Counted from the first letter of the stretch, positions 28,223 through 37,319 are shown. The stretch: DNA of 64,000 nt from CBDCWQ01 sp965223435 (GCA_965223435.1 CBDCWQ010000022.1:310001-374000), one strand, 5' to 3'. Numbers and translations are program-made. Notes: generated by a model not told the origin, from the sequence alone.

Positions 28223-28606
28223 CGAATGCCGCGTGTTATGCTGCCGCCCGTGGACGAGTCAGCTAGGTTACGATCGCTCCAGCCACTGAAGCCGAAAGCG
28301 ATCGGTATCGTTGGCACAAAGCTCTTAAGCGTCTATGCCAATTGGGACCGATTCGAAGTGCGGACCAGCTCGGACGGTATCTTGTATCAAAGCCCGGATC
28401 GAGATCGTTATCTGTACCACAGTTTCTTCTTCGGGAATCCAAATAGCGCCAGTTTTTGTTGCTCATGCAACGACGGCAATGGATATATTGTTGATGTCCG
28501 TACACAAAAATGCCGCCAAATCGGCGACGTTTGCGCCGCGATATTTGAGAGCCCAGCAGCACTCATAATCGTCGGCCATCAAGGCATTCGCCGCATTCCG
28601 GTCTAA
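28223..28606 (+). CDS. Hypothetical protein, possibly a truncated remnant
   Basis: From about codon 30 this frame looks like a real protein: GIVGTKLLSVYANWDRFEVR, RDRYLYHSFFFGNP, a CCSC motif, GNGYIVDVRT and a C-terminal hydrophobic strand (ALIIVGHQGIRRI). The family is unknown. The N-terminus does not look well defined: no ribosome binding site precedes ATG 28223, and the open frame upstream to 28007 looks non-coding. It may be the tail of a larger gene lost during island rearrangement. The region between 27950 and 28222 holds nothing else I can recognise. Confidence 0.4.
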   Translation, partial: RMPRVMLPPVDESARLRSLQPLKPKAIGIVGTKLLSVYANWDRFEVRTSSDGILYQSPDRDRYLYHSFFFGNPNSASFCCSCNDGNGYIVDVRTQKCRQIGDVCAAIFESPAALIIVGHQGIRRIPV

Positions 28607-28660
28607 GATGCACGCATCTGGGCTTTGAATGACCCGCCTGACGGTAGCAGGGGCGGCGGC

Positions 28661-29056
28661 TTACCTTGCGCCGCCACGCCGCGGCAAGACAACCCATCGA
28701 GCAGCTTTTGCCACTCGACGGCAGAACGCTCCCTTCCGCTTCTCCCCTACAACCAATCCATGAGCGGGCTCTTGAGGAAGGGGATCAAACACCACAGACT
28801 GCTTTAGACCACGAACCAGCTTTACCTCAAATTCAACCAAACCAAATCCATCGTGATCCTTGAGCGCGCGCTCCTTATCAGCTCCCTTCTCAACAATCAT
28901 CACTGACATGGGACCTCCATCAGGATCATTCTCAAAGGCCGCCGAAGACGGTCGCGGCTTGTCGCCTTTCTCGACGAAATGCCACGGCGGAATTCTGCGC
29001 CATAGCCTCCAGTTGTTTGGGATGCGCTCGTCGTCTTCGTATGATCTGTCGCCCAC
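28661..29056 (-). CDS. Small RPSSAAF-motif protein of the three-gene island operon
   Basis: This 131-residue protein carries LWRRIPPWHFVEKGDKPRPS, then RPSSAAFENDPDGGPMSV and EPAHGLVVG, ending in a basic tail. I recall such RPSSxAF/PMSV/EPAH proteins as conserved hypotheticals scattered across bacteria, often beside GWDSYGA proteins (memory, unchecked). The function is unknown. It lies 15 bases after the GWDSYGA gene and is the last gene of the operon. A GGCGGCG/CGCCGCC inverted repeat spans its stop (28652-28675). Confidence 0.7.
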   Translation of the reverse strand: MGDRSYEDDERIPNNWRLWRRIPPWHFVEKGDKPRPSSAAFENDPDGGPMSVMIVEKGADKERALKDHDGFGLVEFEVKLVRGLKQSVVFDPLPQEPAHGLVVGEKRKGAFCRRVAKAARWVVLPRRGGAR

Positions 29057-29071
29057 GGCTACGACAGCTCT

Positions 29072-29602
29072 TTACGGAACCGACACCAATTTCTCAATCT
29101 GCTCTAGAATTGACGAAATGTTGGTACGATCCACTTCGTCTTCAAAGAAGTCGCCATTCGATTCATCTTCGTAAGCAAGCATCAACCGGTCTTTGCTAAG
29201 AACTTCAATTTCTAGTTCGCGGCCTTCACGATACCACTCAAACTGAACACCACCCTTAGCTGTAGGAACAACACTAGGGGCAGGCGCACCTCCACGCAAA
29301 AGCTCCGCAACCAAGTAAAGACCAGCCAGAACCAGATCTGCTCGTGGCTTCAGAGCACCATAAGAGTCCCATCCAGGCTTCAGCTGAAGAATGGATAGGC
29401 ATGAGTCAATTACGGGTCTTAAGGTCGAAAGCTGATCCACCGACTCGAGATCGAGATACGGTTCTCTGCTCACAAGAGCCGGGTCTAAATCCCAAGGTGG
29501 CTTATCCTTCGTAAGGTAAGCGCTAGCAAAAGTATCTTTGTGGTGGTCATGCTGTGCGACCACAGATTCGGTATCAATCACTCTGGAGCCCCCAAATGCC
29601 AT
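29072..29602 (-). CDS. GWDSYGA-motif protein of unknown function
   Basis: This 176-residue protein has the motif LKPGWDSYGALKP and later APSVVPTAKGGVQFEWYREG with ELEIEVL, a pattern I associate with a widespread uncharacterised family. There is no signal peptide or membrane span, so it is probably cytoplasmic. ATG 29602 overlaps the end of the TIGR04255-like gene by 29 bases; GTG 29581, preceded by GGGGG, is another possible start with an 8-base overlap. The overlaps show it belongs to one operon with its neighbours. Confidence 0.75.
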   Translation of the reverse strand: MAFGGSRVIDTESVVAQHDHHKDTFASAYLTKDKPPWDLDPALVSREPYLDLESVDQLSTLRPVIDSCLSILQLKPGWDSYGALKPRADLVLAGLYLVAELLRGGAPAPSVVPTAKGGVQFEWYREGRELEIEVLSKDRLMLAYEDESNGDFFEDEVDRTNISSILEQIEKLVSVP

Positions 29603-30413
29603 GCATCGTTTTTGTTGTTATTGACCTGAAAGCATTAACAAGAAAATCATGGCCAAGATCCATTGCAGTTAAAACCGAATCGAGTTCATGTTTCGTGCCA
29701 ACAATTGTTCGAGCAGTGAGATCTGCACGAAACAGCTCCTTCCCATCGGTCAGTCGTAGCACTGGTCGAACCGCAACGTGAAGGCGACCGGTCGGCGAGC
29801 CATCAGCCCCTGGGATAACGAAACGAAGATTCAGATCAACCCCTTCCGGTTCTGGAAGGAAATCATCGCTAAGTTCTCCGCCATACGAACAAAACACCTT
29901 GGCAAGTTCGTTGTGTTTTTCCCAGCCATGCCCGCTCTCGATATGGTTCACGTAGGTAACCTCACACAGTCTAGGCACAGCCTCGATGTCAGCTTCGGCC
30001 TTTAAGAACCGTGCGAAGTGCTCAAAGGCCTGGGAGAATTTCTTCCGAACCGCTGGGTATCGCGGATAGACGACACTTGGGTTCCCATACTTGCGCCAAT
30101 TGTATAAAAACCGATCATGCTGCACCTGAATAAGGTGTGTCTTGTTGGTTTCCTCAAACATCGATCTCGCAATGGGCGGTTTTCCGAAATTCACTCGCAC
30201 CGCGGGAACGGGCCCTCCGAACGTCTCAACAATTGATGGAAGCGGTGCTTCCTGCGTCCACGTCGGAAATGCATTATTCTGGCCGGAACGAATACTCTCC
30301 CAATAACGGGCCATATGAGCGACAGATAACCCTACCAAAGGCAAATGCACACCAAGTACGACCTCGACCACTGGAGGCGCTTCAAAACTGGGCCCGCTAC
30401 TCAAAGAACACAC
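29574..30413 (-). CDS. TIGR04255-like protein, first gene of the three-gene island operon
   Basis: The protein of about 279 residues opens with FEAPPVVEVVLGVHLP, and has IQVQHDRFLYNWRK, YVNHIESG and a C-terminal RADLTAR segment. This fits the sporadically distributed TIGR04255 family (from memory), whose function is not known. It is likely cytoplasmic. The GTG at 30413 has poor spacing from AGGAG; TTG 30404 has a better-placed site and may be the true start. The downstream genes overlap or follow closely, so all three are probably made together. Confidence 0.75.
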   Translation of the reverse strand: MCSLSSGPSFEAPPVVEVVLGVHLPLVGLSVAHMARYWESIRSGQNNAFPTWTQEAPLPSIVETFGGPVPAVRVNFGKPPIARSMFEETNKTHLIQVQHDRFLYNWRKYGNPSVVYPRYPAVRKKFSQAFEHFARFLKAEADIEAVPRLCEVTYVNHIESGHGWEKHNELAKVFCSYGGELSDDFLPEPEGVDLNLRFVIPGADGSPTGRLHVAVRPVLRLTDGKELFRADLTARTIVGTKHELDSVLTAMDLGHDFLVNAFRSITTKTMHGIWGLQSD

Positions 30414-30618
30414 TCCTGCAGTCCAGGCTGCTCCTTGGATACCTCCTAACCATGTACGTTTAGCGTAAGTCTGAACGATGGTCTTGGTCTAGCTTCGGCA
30501 GATCGGCCATAGGTAAAACGTTAGCAGACATCACCCTACACGCAATCCAAGTCTCTGTACCAAAGACGGCGATCGAAAATGAAGGTGCTTCAGCTTCGTC
30601 GACGTTCTGCCCAATAGC

Positions 30619-31590
30619 TCAAGGGCCGGATTTTTTGGGTTCGTTTTTGCGAGCCATGACGGAGGCGATGATGCCTACGCCGAGAATGCCGAGGATGATG
30701 AGCAAGGAGAAAGCGGCCGGAATGTGAAAATGGTGGGAGGCAATCATCTTTCCGCCGACGTAGGCCAAAACGAAAACGAGGCTTTCTTTGAGGTAGCGAA
30801 ACTGCGCCAGAAGACTTGCAAGTGCAAAATACAGAGAACGGAGACCGAGGATCGCAAAGATGTTGGACGTGAAAACGATGAAAGGATCTTTGGTGATGGC
30901 GAAAATGGCGGGGATGGAGTCTACGGCAAAAATCACGTCAGAACTCTCGACCACGAGGAGGACCAAAAAAAGAGGCGTGATGGCACGCTGTCCGTCGACT
31001 TGGGTCAAAAAACGGTTTCCTTCGAAGTCGTCGCTCACCCGGAAAATACGGCGGGCGACCTTCACCAGGATGTTGTCTTCGGGGTGGAGCTCATCGTGCT
31101 GGGCGAGCAGCATCTTGATCGCTGTGAAAATGAGGAAGCCACCGAACAAGTAAATCGTCCAACTGAAGTTGGCGATAAGCGCGGCGCCCGCAGCCACCAT
31201 GATTCCGCGCATCAGAAGTGCTCCGATCACACCCCAAAAAAGCACACGGTGCTGGTACTCGGCGGGCACGCGGAAGTAGCCAAAAATCAGGGCTATGACA
31301 AAAATGTTGTCGAGGCTGAGAGATTTTTCGATCACGTAGCCCGTAAAAAACTGAAGCGCGGCTTCCTGGCCCGTCAGTTGGTCAGGCCCCAATCCCACGC
31401 CAAGCCATCGGTTTTCGTAGATGAAGTACAGAGCAGCGTTGAAACACAACGCCAAAACCACCCAAACGGCCGTCCATGTAAGCGCTTCGCGGGTACCGAC
31501 AACGTGATCCTCACGATGAAAAACGCCCAGGTCGAGCGCCAACATCATGAGAACGATGACAATGAAACCGCCCCACAGCCACAAACTCAT
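30619..31590 (-). CDS. TerC family membrane protein (Alx-like)
   Basis: The protein of about 323 residues has at least seven predicted spans and the TerC signatures EKSLSLDNIFVIALIFGYF and VVESSDVIFAVDSIPAIFAITKDPFIVFTSN, with conserved acidic residues in the membrane. TerC/Alx proteins are linked to tellurite resistance and manganese export. ATG 31590 is chosen because GAGG precedes it; the frame extends to 31635. I looked for a yybP-ykoY manganese riboswitch upstream and did not find one. Confidence 0.93.
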   Translation of the reverse strand: MSLWLWGGFIVIVLMMLALDLGVFHREDHVVGTREALTWTAVWVVLALCFNAALYFIYENRWLGVGLGPDQLTGQEAALQFFTGYVIEKSLSLDNIFVIALIFGYFRVPAEYQHRVLFWGVIGALLMRGIMVAAGAALIANFSWTIYLFGGFLIFTAIKMLLAQHDELHPEDNILVKVARRIFRVSDDFEGNRFLTQVDGQRAITPLFLVLLVVESSDVIFAVDSIPAIFAITKDPFIVFTSNIFAILGLRSLYFALASLLAQFRYLKESLVFVLAYVGGKMIASHHFHIPAAFSLLIILGILGVGIIASVMARKNEPKKSGP

Positions 31591-31683
31591 GAGCCACCTC
31601 GCGGCCCGAGAACAACCGACAGCTGATCGCAACAACCTACGCTGTGTGAAGCTGTATTCTTCACGCTCAGCGACACAAAGGGC

Positions 31684-31700
31684 TTCCGAAGATTTCGGAA
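31684..31700. repeat. Short perfect inverted repeat between fumC and terC
   Basis: TTCCGAA and TTCGGAA flank GAT. It lies between the fumC stop and the terC start, both on the minus strand. It could be a weak terminator for fumC or an operator, but no run of T follows on the minus strand. Confidence 0.35.
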
Positions 31701-31725
31701 CGCTTGCGGCCCAGGAGGGGCGAAA

Positions 31726-33147
31726 TCACTCACCTTCGCCGGGCCCAGCCTTCTTCGCGCTGATCATCATTTCGGGGCGGACGTGGGTGTCGAACTCTTC
31801 GCCACTCAGATACTCCAACGCAACGATCGCCTCGCGGAGGGTTAGGCCCTCTTGGTAGGCTTTTTTGGCGGCCTTGGCGGCCTTGTCGTAGCCGATATGG
31901 GGGTTCAGTGCCGTAACCAACATCAAAGACTGATGGAGAAGCTCGTCGATTCGCTCGCGGTTCGGCTCCAGGCCCTCCAGACAGTTTTTTCTAAAAGAGC
32001 GACAGCCGTCGGCCATGAGCCGTATGGACTGGAGAATCGCGTGGGCAATGACCGGTTTGTAGACGTTGAGCTCAAAGTTGCCTTGCGAACCTGCCAAGCC
32101 AACCACCGCGTCGTTTCCGATGACCCGCGCACACACCATGGTCAGTGCCTCGGACTGGGTGGGGTTCACTTTACCGGGCATGATGGAGCTTCCGGGTTCA
32201 TTTTCGGGGATCCGGAGCTCACCCAAACCGCAGCGGGGCCCGCTGGCCAGCCACCGGACGTCGTTGGCAACCTTGGTTGATGCACAAGCAAGCTGCTTCA
32301 ACGCACCACTCAGACCCACCAAAGCATCGTGGGCCGCAAGCGCAGCGAATTTGTTGGACGCGGTCACAAAAGGGAGATTTGTCCGAATCGCGATCGCCTG
32401 GGCAACGGCCTTATCGTATCCCTCGATCGTATTCAAACCCGTGCCGACCGCAGTCCCGCCCATCGCCAGTTCGAGGACCTGGGGCATCGCGGCCTCAATC
32501 GCACGCTTGGCCTGCATAAACTGACTGGCCCAGCCAGAAATTTCTTGGCCGAGAGAGAGAGGCGTCGCGTCCTGAAGATGCGTACGGCCGATTTTCACGA
32601 TATCGCGAAAGGACGCTGCCTTGTCGTCCAACACCTTGGTGGACGCAGCCAGCTCGGGAAGGAGCTCCTCCTGGACGCTTAGAGCGGCCGCAACGTGCAT
32701 GGCCGTCGGGAAGCTGTCGTTCGTCGACTGGGCCCGATTGACATGATCATTGGGGTGCACACCCGTTTTGTCACCAAGCGAAAGACCCAAAATCTCGTTG
32801 GCCCGATTGGCGATGACCTCGTTGACGTTCATATTCGTCTGGGTCCCGCTCCCGGTCTGCCACACAACCAACGGAAAATGGTCGTCGAGTTCGCCGTCGA
32901 TCACCTCTTGGGCCGCCTGTTGAATCGCCGAAGCCTTGTCCTCCGGAAGCGTTCCTTGTTGGGCGTTCACCTCAGCGGCGGCTTGCTTCACGATGCCATA
33001 AGCCCGAACAAAAACACGGGGAAAACGTTCGTCTCCGATACGAAAATTCATCAGCGATCGTTGAGTTTGGGCCCCCCAGTACCGGTTTTTGGGAACTTCG
33101 ATGGCACCAAAGCTATCGCTTTCGGTTCGGGTTTCTTGTTGAGCCAC
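31726..33147 (-). CDS. fumC: Class II fumarate hydratase
   Basis: The 473-residue length is normal for FumC, the iron-independent fumarase of the citric acid cycle. Key signatures: WQTGSGTQTNMNVNEV, HPNDHVNRAQSTNDSFPTAM, GRTHLQDATPLSLGQE and the fumarase/aspartase signature GSSIMPGKVNP. A GTG start follows GAGGAGG at good spacing. It stands alone among membrane and envelope genes. Confidence 0.97.
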   Translation of the reverse strand: MAQQETRTESDSFGAIEVPKNRYWGAQTQRSLMNFRIGDERFPRVFVRAYGIVKQAAAEVNAQQGTLPEDKASAIQQAAQEVIDGELDDHFPLVVWQTGSGTQTNMNVNEVIANRANEILGLSLGDKTGVHPNDHVNRAQSTNDSFPTAMHVAAALSVQEELLPELAASTKVLDDKAASFRDIVKIGRTHLQDATPLSLGQEISGWASQFMQAKRAIEAAMPQVLELAMGGTAVGTGLNTIEGYDKAVAQAIAIRTNLPFVTASNKFAALAAHDALVGLSGALKQLACASTKVANDVRWLASGPRCGLGELRIPENEPGSSIMPGKVNPTQSEALTMVCARVIGNDAVVGLAGSQGNFELNVYKPVIAHAILQSIRLMADGCRSFRKNCLEGLEPNRERIDELLHQSLMLVTALNPHIGYDKAAKAAKKAYQEGLTLREAIVALEYLSGEEFDTHVRPEMMISAKKAGPGEGE

Positions 33148-33259
33148 AACAACCTCCTCGTAAAAAACAAGGGCCTTTTTGGCCCGACAGCCAGATCCGC
33201 CATCGGGGGCGCCGGAAACAGACCCTGCCCCGTCAAACAGCCTGGTGGCACCTCTCAGG

Positions 33260-33880
33260 TCAACGCCAAAAATACACCCGCAGCCCCCCGGTCAGTGCGA
33301 GGCCCGTCGCAATCAGCCGATCGACTGTCCGATTGGTTTCCTCGATGGGCCCCGTTCGATTCTCAACATCCTGGGAGGCGTTGTGCGCCGCTCCACCAAG
33401 CTCAAAGAAGAACGCAAAGGCATGCGCCCGATAAGCATCCCCCGAAAAAAATTCGACCCCCACGGCACCGTAAAAGCCAATACCCACCCGCGTGGTACTG
33501 AGACGGCTTGGCAAGAACAAGAAGCTCGGTCCCAAAGTGGCATACAGGCGACCGGAAGCCACAGCCAGCCTACTTGAAAAATCGATCAACGCTCGAGCAT
33601 GCCCGTACAGGGACCACGCACCGAAGTCCTGATCGTCAGTGGAGGTCGGAAGTGCCCGCAAATCCGGATACCACCCAGGCCCAAACACAACGGTCAGGGC
33701 CAAGCGATCCTCGAGGAATCGGGGCGTCGAAACGCTCACGCTCAAACCGAACTCATCCTGGAGGCGCTGCACCCCCACCCCCACGCAGAGCCCCGAGTGA
33801 GGGGCCAAGGCAGTGTCAATCTCAGGGTCGTAAGCGCCGAGCACCAACGCCCCGGCGGCGATCGCTATCGTAGGGTCCAC
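33260..33880 (-). CDS. Possible outer-membrane beta-barrel protein
   Basis: This 206-residue protein has alternating hydrophobic and polar residues over several stretches (RLALTVVFGPGWY, RLYATLGPSFLFL, VGIGFYGAVGVEFF, AFAFFFELGG) and ends in LTGGLRVYFWR, an aromatic-rich last strand. That suggests a small barrel, but the signal peptide is not clear. The GTG start lies inside the last codons of nuoL (16-base overlap); a start a little downstream is possible. The function is unknown. Confidence 0.6.
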   Translation of the reverse strand: MDPTIAIAAGALVLGAYDPEIDTALAPHSGLCVGVGVQRLQDEFGLSVSVSTPRFLEDRLALTVVFGPGWYPDLRALPTSTDDQDFGAWSLYGHARALIDFSSRLAVASGRLYATLGPSFLFLPSRLSTTRVGIGFYGAVGVEFFSGDAYRAHAFAFFFELGGAAHNASQDVENRTGPIEETNRTVDRLIATGLALTGGLRVYFWR

Positions 33881-35856
33881 AGAATAATGACCGCCACTGA
33901 AATCACGAGTATCGCCGCGTAAGATTGAACGTTGCCGGTCTGGAAGCGGCGCAACAACTTGCCCGCACCCAAGATGGTGTACCCTGTACCTTTCACCACA
34001 ATACCGTCAATCACGTAAGGATCTACGATGACCGAAAAGAAGGAGGACACCAGCCGGAGCGGACCGATCAGCACGGCCTGATAGGTCTCATCGATAAAAT
34101 ACTTCCCATAGACGAAGGCATGCGCCCATCGCATGGGTCCGGTTCGAGTCATGTTGGTCAGTGCCTCGGAAGGACCTCGACGGTACAAGGCAGTCCCCAA
34201 AAGGATCCAAAAAAGGACCCACAGGGTGGAAGCCCCCATCAATGCAAGCTCGGTCGGTCCATCCATGGTCAAGGCTTTGGTCGGCCCCGTCGAGGACTGA
34301 AGAAGATGGTCCAGCCATCCGATGGGAAGAGACAGACCGTGCGGGACGATATGGGGCAAATTCAGAACCCCGGCAAAAACCGCGAGAATCGCCAGGATCC
34401 GAAGTGGCCACTTCATAGGCGAAGTGGGCCGATGGACATGAACCACATCCCCGTTAGAGTCCTTCAAGCGAAGTTCAGATCCGAAGGTGAGCCACATCAG
34501 TCGCGTCATATAAAATGCGGTCAGGCCGGCGCCGAGAAAACCAAGCCAAAAGAGGAGCCGGTTCTCTTGCCACGCCATGGCCAAAATCGCGTCCTTCGAG
34601 AAAAATCCCGAAAAGGGAAACAACCCCGCAAGAGCGGCTGTCGACAGCAAGAAGGTCCAAAAGACGACGGGCAAACGCTTTCGCAGCCCACCCATCTTTC
34701 GCATATCTTGTTCGCCCCCGAGCGCATGAATCACCGCGCCCGACCCCAAAAACAAGCAGGCCTTAAAAAATGCGTGGGTCACCAGGTGAAAAACCGCAGC
34801 GCCGTAGGCTCCCAAACCTGCAGCCAAAAACATGTATCCCAACTGCGAAACCGTCGAATAAGCCAAGACGCGCTTGATGTCGTTTTGCGCCAGCCCGATG
34901 CTGGCCGCAAAAACAGCCGTCACCGCCCCCACCGACGCCACGACCAACTGGGCAACCGGCGCCATCTCGAAAAGGAAAAAGAGACGCGCCACCAGATAGA
35001 CACCCGCGGTCACCATCGTGGCCGCGTGGATCAGGGCCGATACGGGCGTGGGACCAGCCATCGCGTCGGGAAGCCAAACGTAAAGGGGAACTTGTGCGCT
35101 CTTACCGGATGCCCCGACAAAAAGCGCCAGGCACGCGATGGTCACGACCGTCCGAATGTCGAGCCCTTCAAAAATACCGGTCCCCAGGCGGACATAGGGA
35201 TCGGTGATGGCCAGCGCGTGGCGACGCAGCTCCACGAAATCGGCGGTTCCGAACAAGCTGACCAAAATCATGATGCCCACCAGGAATCCAAAATCGCCCA
35301 CTCGGTTGGTGATGAACGCTTTTTTTCCGGCACGCGCTTTTTCGGTATCGGAGTACCAAAAGCCGATGAGCAAATAGGATGCCAGCCCTACCCCCTCCCA
35401 GCCAATGAACATCACCGGGAGCGAGCGCCCGAGAACCAGCACGCTCATGGCAAAGATAAAAAAGTTGAGGCACGCAAAAAAGCGCCAGTAGGCGGGATCA
35501 TCATGCATGTACCCCACCGAGTACAGATGGATAAGGAACCCAACGCCGGTCACCACCAGCATCAAAACTGCGCTGAGGCTGTCGAGACCAAGCGCCATAT
35601 CGAAGCGGTAGCGGCCCACGGCAATCCACGACCACAGGTGGTTCTCGAGCGGCATCAGCATCAGGTTGTCGACCCCGATCGCCAGACGGTAAGAGGTCCA
35701 AGTCGCCACCACGGTCACGACGAAAGCGCCGGCCACCGTCGACAGGGCAACCACCGTGATCAGGCCCCGCTCGAGACGGCTTCCGAACAACGTCAGCACC
35801 GCCGCCCCCATCAGGGGAAGCAACGGAATGAGATAGAGCAGGCTATAGCTCTCCAT
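33865..35856 (-). CDS. nuoL: NADH-quinone oxidoreductase subunit L
   Basis: The 663-residue protein has about sixteen spans and the complex I antiporter-like core (SGKSAQVPLYVWLPDAMAG, GPTPVSALIHAATMVTAG, NDIKRVLAYSTVSQLGYM, HLVTHAFFKACLFLGSG). The C-terminal part that makes the long lateral helix is present (KYFIDETYQAVLIGPLRLVS). NuoL takes part in proton pumping. No other nuo gene is adjacent: rnpB is upstream on the other strand and a possible beta-barrel gene follows. The ATG has no strong ribosome binding site. Confidence 0.95.
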   Translation of the reverse strand: MESYSLLYLIPLLPLMGAAVLTLFGSRLERGLITVVALSTVAGAFVVTVVATWTSYRLAIGVDNLMLMPLENHLWSWIAVGRYRFDMALGLDSLSAVLMLVVTGVGFLIHLYSVGYMHDDPAYWRFFACLNFFIFAMSVLVLGRSLPVMFIGWEGVGLASYLLIGFWYSDTEKARAGKKAFITNRVGDFGFLVGIMILVSLFGTADFVELRRHALAITDPYVRLGTGIFEGLDIRTVVTIACLALFVGASGKSAQVPLYVWLPDAMAGPTPVSALIHAATMVTAGVYLVARLFFLFEMAPVAQLVVASVGAVTAVFAASIGLAQNDIKRVLAYSTVSQLGYMFLAAGLGAYGAAVFHLVTHAFFKACLFLGSGAVIHALGGEQDMRKMGGLRKRLPVVFWTFLLSTAALAGLFPFSGFFSKDAILAMAWQENRLLFWLGFLGAGLTAFYMTRLMWLTFGSELRLKDSNGDVVHVHRPTSPMKWPLRILAILAVFAGVLNLPHIVPHGLSLPIGWLDHLLQSSTGPTKALTMDGPTELALMGASTLWVLFWILLGTALYRRGPSEALTNMTRTGPMRWAHAFVYGKYFIDETYQAVLIGPLRLVSSFFSVIVDPYVIDGIVVKGTGYTILGAGKLLRRFQTGNVQSYAAILVISVAVIILWTLR

Positions 35857-35924
35857 GAGGCGGCGCGAGCGTAGGACCGCCCCCTGAAGGGGTCAAGGTG
35901 AAGCTCGCTATTTCCACCCCATCG

Positions 35925-35930
35925 TAATAG
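35925..35930 (+). promoter_or_regulatory. Possible -10 element for rnpB
   Basis: TAATAG lies about 10-20 bases upstream of the predicted RNase P RNA 5' end, a sensible position for a -10 box. No convincing -35 hexamer is visible, so this is weak. Confidence 0.35.
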
Positions 35931-35945
35931 GCTTCTTTGCGTGCT

Positions 35946-36359
35946 TGCGACGCCACTAAGGCGAGCGATCGCCGGTAGCATCGCGCTACGGGAGGAAAGT
36001 CCGAGCTCCACAGGGCAGGGTGCTGGTTAACGGCCAGTCGAGGCGACTTGCAGGACAGTGCCACAGAAAAGACACCGCCCATCAGCCGATCTCTTGGAGG
36101 TCGGGGACGGGGTAAGGGCGAACCGGTGCGGTAAGAGCGCACCGCGCCTCCGGTGACGGAGGCGGCACGGTAAACCCCACCTGGAGCAAGGCCGAATAGG
36201 GGTCCACGCAGCTCGTCAGAGATGCATCGGATTGCCCGTCCGAGAGGCCCGGGTAAGGCTGCTTGAGCGCACTGGCAACAGGGCGCCTAGAGGAATGATC
36301 GCTGCTTTTCGGGCAACCGAAAAGAACAGAACTCGGCTTATAGCCTCAGTGGCGGCGCG
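35946..36359 (+). ncRNA. rnpB: RNase P RNA (type A)
   Basis: The conserved 5' core GAGGAAAGTCCGAGCTCCAC, followed by AGGGCAGGGTGCTGG, begins at about 35992, and the 3' core ACAGAACTCGGCTTAT is near 36326-36341. The ends pair to form helix P1: GCGACGCCACTAAGGC (35947-35962) with GCCTCAGTGGCGGCGC (36343-36358), with small bulges. The size of about 414 nucleotides is typical. This RNA is the catalytic part of RNase P, which trims the 5' leader of tRNAs. It is divergent from nuoL and convergent with the zinc-ribbon gene. Confidence 0.96.
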
Positions 36360-36405
36360 GCACACTTTCCCGCTGTTTACGGCGGAATCGATAGACATTT
36401 TGGAG

Positions 36406-36430
36406 AACACACGAACCGGGGCCGCGTGTT
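36406..36430. terminator. Weak hairpin between rnpB and the zinc-ribbon gene
   Basis: AACACACG (36406-36413) and CGCGTGTT (36423-36430) pair with one mismatch. It lies between two convergent genes, so it might stop transcription of either. No clear T-run follows. Confidence 0.3.
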
Positions 36431-36446
36431 TCGACGACATCGGTGC

Positions 36447-37196
36447 TCAGGTGGTTTCGCGCGGGGCTTCTTGGGCGGCGTCGGCCTTCAAGAGCTCTTC
36501 GTGGACCAAGACACGATTGCACAGTGGACATTGCTCAATCGAGGTATATCGGAGGATCTCGACCACAAGCTGGGGGCGCAATTTGACGTTGCACCCAGCA
36601 CAGGCACCGCCTTCAACCAGGGCCACCGCGATTCCATTGCGCCGGGCGCGAATCTGCTCGAATTTGCGAGCCAGGCTTTTCGGCAGCTGGTCGAGGATCT
36701 CTCGACGGCCGCTGCGAATCTTCTCAGCGTCCCGCGCGATCTCCTCCAGCGACGACTTGAGGGTCCCTACCCGGTCGCCCACCTCGGACTCACATTGCTT
36801 GAGCGCGGTCGACTTGGTGTCGATGAGCTTCTCTTTCTCTTCGAGCTCGGCCATGAGCTCCATGACCGAATCTTCGAAACGGCGAACTTGTCTTTCCCCC
36901 AGCTCGATTTCGCGGGAGAGGGCTTGGAACTCTCGAGGGGCTTTGATCTCATTGAGACGACGCTTCCACTGACGGTGTTTGTTGGTCTCTTCGCTGGCTT
37001 GCGCCTCGAGCTCCCGTTGCTCGGTGCGCTTTTCGTCGGCTTCGGCCCGCATTTGCCCAAGCTCGCTGCGCAAAACCTCGACGCTGGCCTCCAGCTCCTG
37101 GATTTCTTGAGGAATCGCTTTGCCACTGCGCTCCAGCTCCAGGGCTTGGCTTTCGATCCGCTGAAGCTCATAAAGAGCAAGGAGCTTGTCGCGCAC
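36447..37196 (-). CDS. Coiled-coil protein with C4-type zinc ribbon (CT398/DUF164-like)
   Basis: The 249-residue protein begins with a long coiled coil (about 1-180, rich in Glu, Leu, Arg; EFQALSREIELGERQVRRFE in the middle). It ends with a C4 zinc ribbon built from CAGC and CPLC (about 200-230; GGACAGCNVKLRPQ...IEQCPLCNRVL). This family is found across many bacteria, often near rnpB, and is suspected of a nucleic-acid role; its exact function is unknown. A short Ala/Glu tail follows. Confidence 0.9.
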   Translation of the reverse strand: MRDKLLALYELQRIESQALELERSGKAIPQEIQELEASVEVLRSELGQMRAEADEKRTEQRELEAQASEETNKHRQWKRRLNEIKAPREFQALSREIELGERQVRRFEDSVMELMAELEEKEKLIDTKSTALKQCESEVGDRVGTLKSSLEEIARDAEKIRSGRREILDQLPKSLARKFEQIRARRNGIAVALVEGGACAGCNVKLRPQLVVEILRYTSIEQCPLCNRVLVHEELLKADAAQEAPRETT

Positions 37197-37319
37197 TAGG
37201 AATGCCTCCGGCAGGGGGTTGACGACTGGCGAAACATATTTGCCAGCAACCGAAATCGAAGTGGATTGCGTCGCATCAAACTAAGCCATGGCTGAAGAGC
37301 CAACAATCATCGTCTCCCA

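Noticed and set aside
28652..28675. GGCGGCG/CGCCGCC inverted repeat as a terminator
   Set aside because: It overlaps the last codons of the RPSSAAF gene and has no T-run after it on either strand.
30724..31626. Plus-strand frame of 300 codons opposite terC
   Set aside because: TerC on the other strand has clear family motifs; this frame is a charged shadow.
31591..31725. Possible manganese (yybP-ykoY) riboswitch upstream of terC
   Set aside because: The conserved sequence elements of that riboswitch are not visible; only a short perfect palindrome is present.
33925..35874. Long plus-strand open frame (649 codons) opposite nuoL
   Set aside because: It is antisense to a clear NuoL and is rich in His/Arg/Gln/Pro without any recognisable domain, as expected of a shadow frame in GC-rich coding sequence.
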